Assembly (NCBI GenBank): GCA_027922465.2
Contig: BQMF02000200.1
Location: forward strand, 434,001-498,000
DNA length: 64,000 nucleotides
From: Turritopsis dohrnii
Taxonomy: Eukaryota > Cnidaria > Hydrozoa > Anthoathecata > Oceaniidae
Direction of reading: 5' to 3'
Shown here: piece after piece, positions 58,945-64,000 of the stretch
Layout: each line of letters begins with the position of its first letter
How positions within the stretch are numbered: position 1 is the first letter of the stretch
Notes under the pieces: model-generated
What the model was told of the DNA's origin: nothing
Databases searched by the model: none
The model's input: only the letters and a program-made list of their open reading frames with translations
Program-made: the position numbers and the translations under genes

Positions 58945-59830
58945 TCATATATATACACGTCTGTTACTTTTGTTTCTTGTATCAAACTTTCGAATGTTTC
59001 GTGTATGGTGAGGAGGAATCCGTGTGTACTTTGCTTGAGTCGCCACCCACGATACAATTCTGTCGCCATGTTTAGGTGGAGAAGCTCGAAAGCATTTCCC
59101 CATCTTCCTGTCATAATAAATGTCCTCTTCGACGACATCAAGCTTTCGTTTTAGGCTCTTCACATTAACGGGACTACACAAACTCACGTTATCGTCTTTG
59201 GAACGACTTTTCGTCTTGTTCGGATGGCGAAGTCCAACATCCTTCTTCTCCTGGGCATGCGTTCGTTGTTGCTGAGATGATAGCGTGGAGTTTCGTTGTA
59301 AATACATCGAAACAGATATGGGTTTCCTCATCTCATCCTTTTGAACAGCTTCATGGTCTCCGACAGATGGGTTAGGTTTGGCTTTGTTATTGACGAAGGT
59401 ATCATTTCCATCATGAACACTATAATTCGTTCCGTATAGATTCATATTCGGATCGTGTTGGACTCCTAAATAAATGCAAAAATGTCAATGATATCAAAGG
59501 AAATTTCATCAAATTTTCTCAGACTTAAGTATTCGTAAAAGAAATTTTTGTTTATAACAAATCTATACATTTTCACTTACCAAAAACATTAAACTCAGCT
59601 TCGTAGTACCCTCTTCTAAGCTGGTTGTAGATATTCAGGCATTGTGACTCGTTTACCATCATCCTCTCCTTTCTTTCAAAACTTAGATAACGATTGATAC
59701 GTTGAGCAATGCCAGCAAAGTCGTATTTACTCGTCAGATAATTACGATGTTTTGTACTGAGCGACTGGAGTTTCCTCATCATCACACGTTGCTGTGAAGT
59801 AGTAAATGACTTCGTAGAATACGATTCCAT
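58945..59830 (-). CDS. Unrecognised basic protein, two exons (256 aa)
   Basis: Exons 59830-59581 and 59465-58945 join in frame (VFG then VQHDPN). The borders are good: a GTAAGT donor and an ATTTAG acceptor. Residues 1-85 are Arg/Lys/Tyr-rich and likely helical (QQRVMMRKLQSLSTKHRNYL, QRINRYLSFERKERMM). The middle is low-complexity and polar (QKDEMRKP, SSQQQRTHAQEKKD). A KSLKRKLDVVEED stretch looks like a nuclear localisation signal followed by an acidic patch. The C-terminus (SPPKHGDRIVSWVATQAKYTRIPPHH) looks more ordered and could be a conserved short domain. I do not recognise a family. The composition suggests a nuclear protein, which is inference. There is no signal peptide or membrane segment. 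Confidence 0.6.
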
Positions 59831-62800
59831 TACGATTAAAGATTCTAAAATAACAAATTACTTGATATAATTTTCTCTTTCTCTGAACACGTCTTACACT
59901 ACCAAGAGCTCTTACAAAAAGCGATTATTTTGTAGATGACGTCAAATTTTCACCTGTTTGTTCTGACGTAATACTAATATAGTGGCATCACCTGCTGTAT
60001 GATATTGACTTTTCATGTGGACCCTGCGTTTTAAAAAAAAAAACTAGCATCCCGGATAAAACTTTTTACCGAGTTTAATCCTGTCAAATCCCGTGTTTCA
60101 ATTTGTATGATGTATTACAACTGTTCATGTTCGGCAAAGCATTCCTTTCCATTAGTCAATAGGTGTCAGTACTTGAACGATTTCTATGAGTGCGAGGAAA
60201 ACATGCACTTTTGTTGCCCAAAAGTATGTATGTATGATTTCAGAAGTAATAATGAGATAACATTTCCTAAAATGCAACAAAGAAACACAGCAACCAGTAG
60301 ACCAAAAAATTTCACATTTTGTATAAGACAGTTTGAAAAGTAACACTCCCAACATAATTTTTGTCAGATGCATAGCTTCTATCGCTTATGCCATGCTCGT
60401 TATGAAGTCTTGATTGAATGACACAGAGAATAATGCACTTTGCACAAAATATGTTTGTGCATGTGCATTTCATTTCCTAAACATCGATAAAGAACGCAAT
60501 CACACAATAGTAAAAGAAAAAGAAACAAATTTAACACCCTGCAGGCAAAAAACCCCCAAAACTTATGGATACCATGATAATGAATTTCCTCCTTCTGTGA
60601 TTATATACGACATGCTTTTGAGATAAAATGATTAGATTCTCCTCTTTCAACGTTTCCACTAATGGAGGGATTGGATCTTCTTCTTCGTTTTTTTTTTCAC
60701 AAATTTCAATAGAATCGGATAATAATGTGAAAGTGATCTAGATATGTTTAAAAGACATTTGTTTCGGTATCTCTGTGAAATAAAAAAAAAAAAGAAAAAG
60801 AAGAAGAGAAGAAAAACTGAAGAGTAAAAACGAATGAATGAATGAATGAATGAAAAGAATAAGTGCATTGAAAGAATAGACAGCTTGAAGACAAGCTCAA
60901 CGTGTGGTTGGTTCATGAGAACAGGAGCTGCGTAGAATAGATTTCACTTTGCAAATATGCGGTTGTGAAAAGGAAATAGCCACAATCATTTCAATTTTAA
61001 TTGTGTTGCTGTTATTATTTGTGAATAACCCTTTTTTTTTGTATTTTTGTATTTTTTCTTTATGTTTCTTTTGTTTGAATCATGTGGGGGCTTCCTTACA
61101 AATGAAAGTAAAACTAAAATATACTAACATATTAATATTAATATCTACCAGATTTGCCTTATTGCCTTATTATAAAATCGCTAAAATAAGGCGACGCAAA
61201 AAAAGCCGGCCTAAGGTAGTACAATTCACCACAGTTTACACTGCAAAACATTCGCTCTGTTTGATTTACTAGTAAGTTATGTGAACCTTCAGATACTGTA
61301 AGAACTCTGATGACGGATCTATCGTACCAGATTATACAGGAAAAAACTTCGACTGCATTTCAGATACCATCAGAAAATGTGATTCGTAAGTCATTGTAAA
61401 TGGTATGATATAAAAGATAATGGAAGACAAAAAGTAATAAAATCAAGCTCCAGTAATTCCAAGCGAAAAAAATGCTTTACTACTTCACGAAATAAAGTCC
61501 AACTTTCATCCAAATTGCCCAGTTCGGTGTAGAATTTCTATAAACATGTAACATATACCCTTTTCTTTGCTTAAATTGCACTCTGTAACGCTGTGTTATA
61601 GGATCCTCTGTTTTCGCCTACATATGTTCGTGAAACACTTGCCCTTTTTGTTCAGAGGAAGGGATAGATGTAAACAAACCAAATTAACTTACGATGGGTT
61701 AAGAAACGTAGACAATGTTTTATGCTGTTATATATTTCTTATGTACGATAAACTAAACACCCTCTGGATGAAAAACTCGCAGTTACTGCATAAGAGCCAA
61801 AACAGCAGCGCCACTTTTATCTGGCATTTTTTACTGTCGAGAAAACCGTGAGGGGAAAGGCCCATAATGTGTATCCATGTTTCGTTCTCATCTATAAAAT
61901 GAAGATTTAAGTGCATATTAGGAATTAATGCTTTTATTTCAATTAATAACACATGTAATCAACAATACCTAAGTTTCCATATCGATGGCAAAGCTTTGAG
62001 AAATTACCCACTATTCACACGTTTTCTATAATGAAACACAACAAACATTCGATTATGAAATAAATCCTTTAAGTAACAAACAACCATTTCGATAACGGAG
62101 ATGCATATTTACCTTCAGTTGCGTGACGGAGTCGAAAATCTGTTTTGACCAAACAGGCAGCATAAACAATTGTTAGACCAAATGGCAAACCCATGTTCTT
62201 CTCCATCTCCAATCGATCACCAACCTAATTTCATTTTATGCAAGAACTCGCATAAAACAAAAAGGTTCATGAAAAAGAAAAGTATAAAGTCATGAAAAAT
62301 TTAATGCCTAATTGCATTGTAATAAAGCGTCTGCTCTCTGAAATCATCTAAAACAGAAATCATTAATTCCTAGAAATGAGGTTAACCAGTTTACTCTGTA
62401 AAAATGGAAAATGAATTATTCTGAAAAGATGGAAATAAACATGATCATTAACATAAACATGTCATTAGCCCTGAAATCAACCTGAAAGTGAAAGCGTTAA
62501 ATCTCTGAAATGAAGAACAAGTTATTCTATGCTGAAAAGAAAAAGATAAGAAATTGAAATTAATTGCCCTTCAATACAGGAGCGCTTAGGAGCATTCCAC
62601 TACTGTCTACTCCAGAAATTAGGACATGAAATATAAAAGACCTGAAATAAAAATGAATTTCGTTGTTGCAGAAGTTGTCCCTGCAAAGAAACAAATGCAT
62701 TGGCAGGATGCATAATCATTTTAAAATGAGAGCATCACGTTCCTGAAAGAAATGTTTATTACAACTAGTCGTTATGAATCACTTAAACAGCATTGAAACC

Positions 62801-64000
62801 TAAAACAAAGCAAAAAAAAAAACAATGGACCTAAAATTTTCCTCTCACTGAAAAAAAAACTTTATAGTGTTAAAGCTGCGCCACTAATTTCCAACAGAAA
62901 CAATATTTTATTTGATATAAATGAATCATAAATCAAAAATGGAACACCTAGTTTAAAATACAAAACACTACTAAAACCACAATATTCAGTTCATAAACAT
63001 TAAAACACCCTAGATCCAAAATAACATAATTCCAAGGCAACTACATAACAAGCACGATAAAGTAAGTAAGGTAATAAAAGATGATACAAAAATAGAAACA
63101 AATGATAAAAAAGGCTAAAATATGATAACATAATAATAAAAAGTATACAGTAACAAATGCCATGGCAATAATAATGACTTCTAAATTTTCCTTTATATAT
63201 TTACATAAACGTTGACTTTTTGTTGATAAAATAAGAGTAAATCCACTGACACCTGACCGTTTTAACTAAACACAGAAATCCGAATTAGCAACCCGATCCA
63301 TCAAGACACCATTCAAACCGTTGTTAGTCAGATTTATAGGTTGTTATGATTCATCGTCATATGTCATTGAGTGTTCAGAAAAAGCAGCGAAGTTTTAGAG
63401 AAAATTTTTAAATAAAGAAAAACAAAACAAAAAGAAGAGAGAGAAAGACTAACAGCAGGATGTAAAAAGATCTTTCTGTTACAGAACTTTTTGCTTTCTA
63501 CCTTAATGTGTTTTTGACGGAAATAATATTAACTCCTCATGTTTAGAGCGTCTTGTTGAACAAAGATCCCGAAAGCCTTGGGTCCCGTAACTCACAGACT
63601 TGACTTCGGGCAGTGTATAGCGGTACCATCGTAAGAGCAGCAGGTTATAAGACGTCCCGATTGGGGCTATTCCGTCCTCGCTACTTCAAGAAAGCAAATC
63701 GTAGGTCAAGAGCAATCAAAAATCCAGCCAACGAAGACAATATGAATTGATGCAGCATATTTATTGATGTTTAGGTCTGCGCACCGAAACACTCTTGTGG
63801 GCCCTGGATACACGCCGTTCTCCACAAAGCTATCCCTTTCTTCGCCGTGCAGAGTCGTTCCGAAGACACCTCTTTGCACCCAGGAGAGAAGTGCCAGTAA
63901 ACGCAGTACTGATGCAACCAGCTAACACGGCCATGACCGAGTCATACAAATGCTGCACTTTTGGGAGGAGGAATGAGATATCCAACAACTGCCCATTGTT
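59831..64000. other. Gene-poor right end of the window
   Basis: I see no supported gene. Frames are short and AT-driven. Simple repeats include a GAAT tetranucleotide run (about 60833-60853). 62300-63200 is strongly A-rich on plus. The last ~450 bases (from about 63550) are less AT-rich and could contain part of an exon, but no domain was recognised on either strand. Confidence 0.4.

Noticed and set aside
59000..59154. Plus-strand frame at 58720-59154
   Set aside because: It is the antisense shadow of the two-exon minus-strand gene, with no recognisable features of its own.
63541..64000. Less AT-rich end of the window as an rRNA or tRNA segment
   Set aside because: No conserved rRNA core or tRNA cloverleaf could be recognised.

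Overview
The window is animal nuclear DNA. It is AT-rich, and its genes are split by introns with GT...AG borders. It carries interferon regulatory factors (IRFs), an innexin/pannexin-type gap-junction protein, a large beta-helix/multi-membrane-pass protein and dense short inverted-repeat elements. Together these suggest a cnidarian, most likely an anthozoan. The species is not identifiable from sequence alone and no database search was possible.

Layout: (1) about 0.8-5.9 kb: one very large exon of a membrane protein with a tandemly repeated, Asn-rich ectodomain. (2) 5.9-12.4 kb: gene-poor, with the decayed 3' end of a non-LTR retrotransposon and an inverted-repeat element. (3) 12.5-23.4 kb: a plus-strand innexin gene. 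Its large first-mapped intron contains a complete, apparently young DNA transposon of 5,968 bp (14879-20846). The transposon has perfect 73-bp terminal inverted repeats, a perfect 10-bp target duplication, a RecQ-type helicase gene and, convergent to it, a spliced gene for a large C4-finger/DUF6589-like putative transposase. I read it as AcademH-like. (4) 24.0-54.8 kb: three IRF genes (A and B on minus, C on plus). All three have a five-tryptophan DNA-binding domain in exons 1-2 and an IRF-association domain in one large last exon. A GH19 chitinase gene lies antisense inside an intron of IRF-C. (5) 54.8-64 kb: gene-poor, with one unrecognised two-exon minus-strand gene at 58.9-59.8 kb.

Exon models for the three IRFs, the chitinase, the helicase, the transposase and the 59-kb gene were built by eye from splice sites, and each closes to a whole number of codons. 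The innexin model lacks one small exon between its first and second recognised exons.

The most interesting system is the transposon and its satellites. At least four tiny hairpin elements (57-79 bp) elsewhere in the window have the same ends (CAACCTCG...CGAGGTTG) and 9-10-bp target duplications. This makes them likely non-autonomous partners mobilised by the same machinery. A second, unrelated palindromic family of about 120 bp (ends near CCCAGTGGGCA) occurs about a dozen times between 21 and 57 kb, mostly in introns and gaps around the IRF genes.
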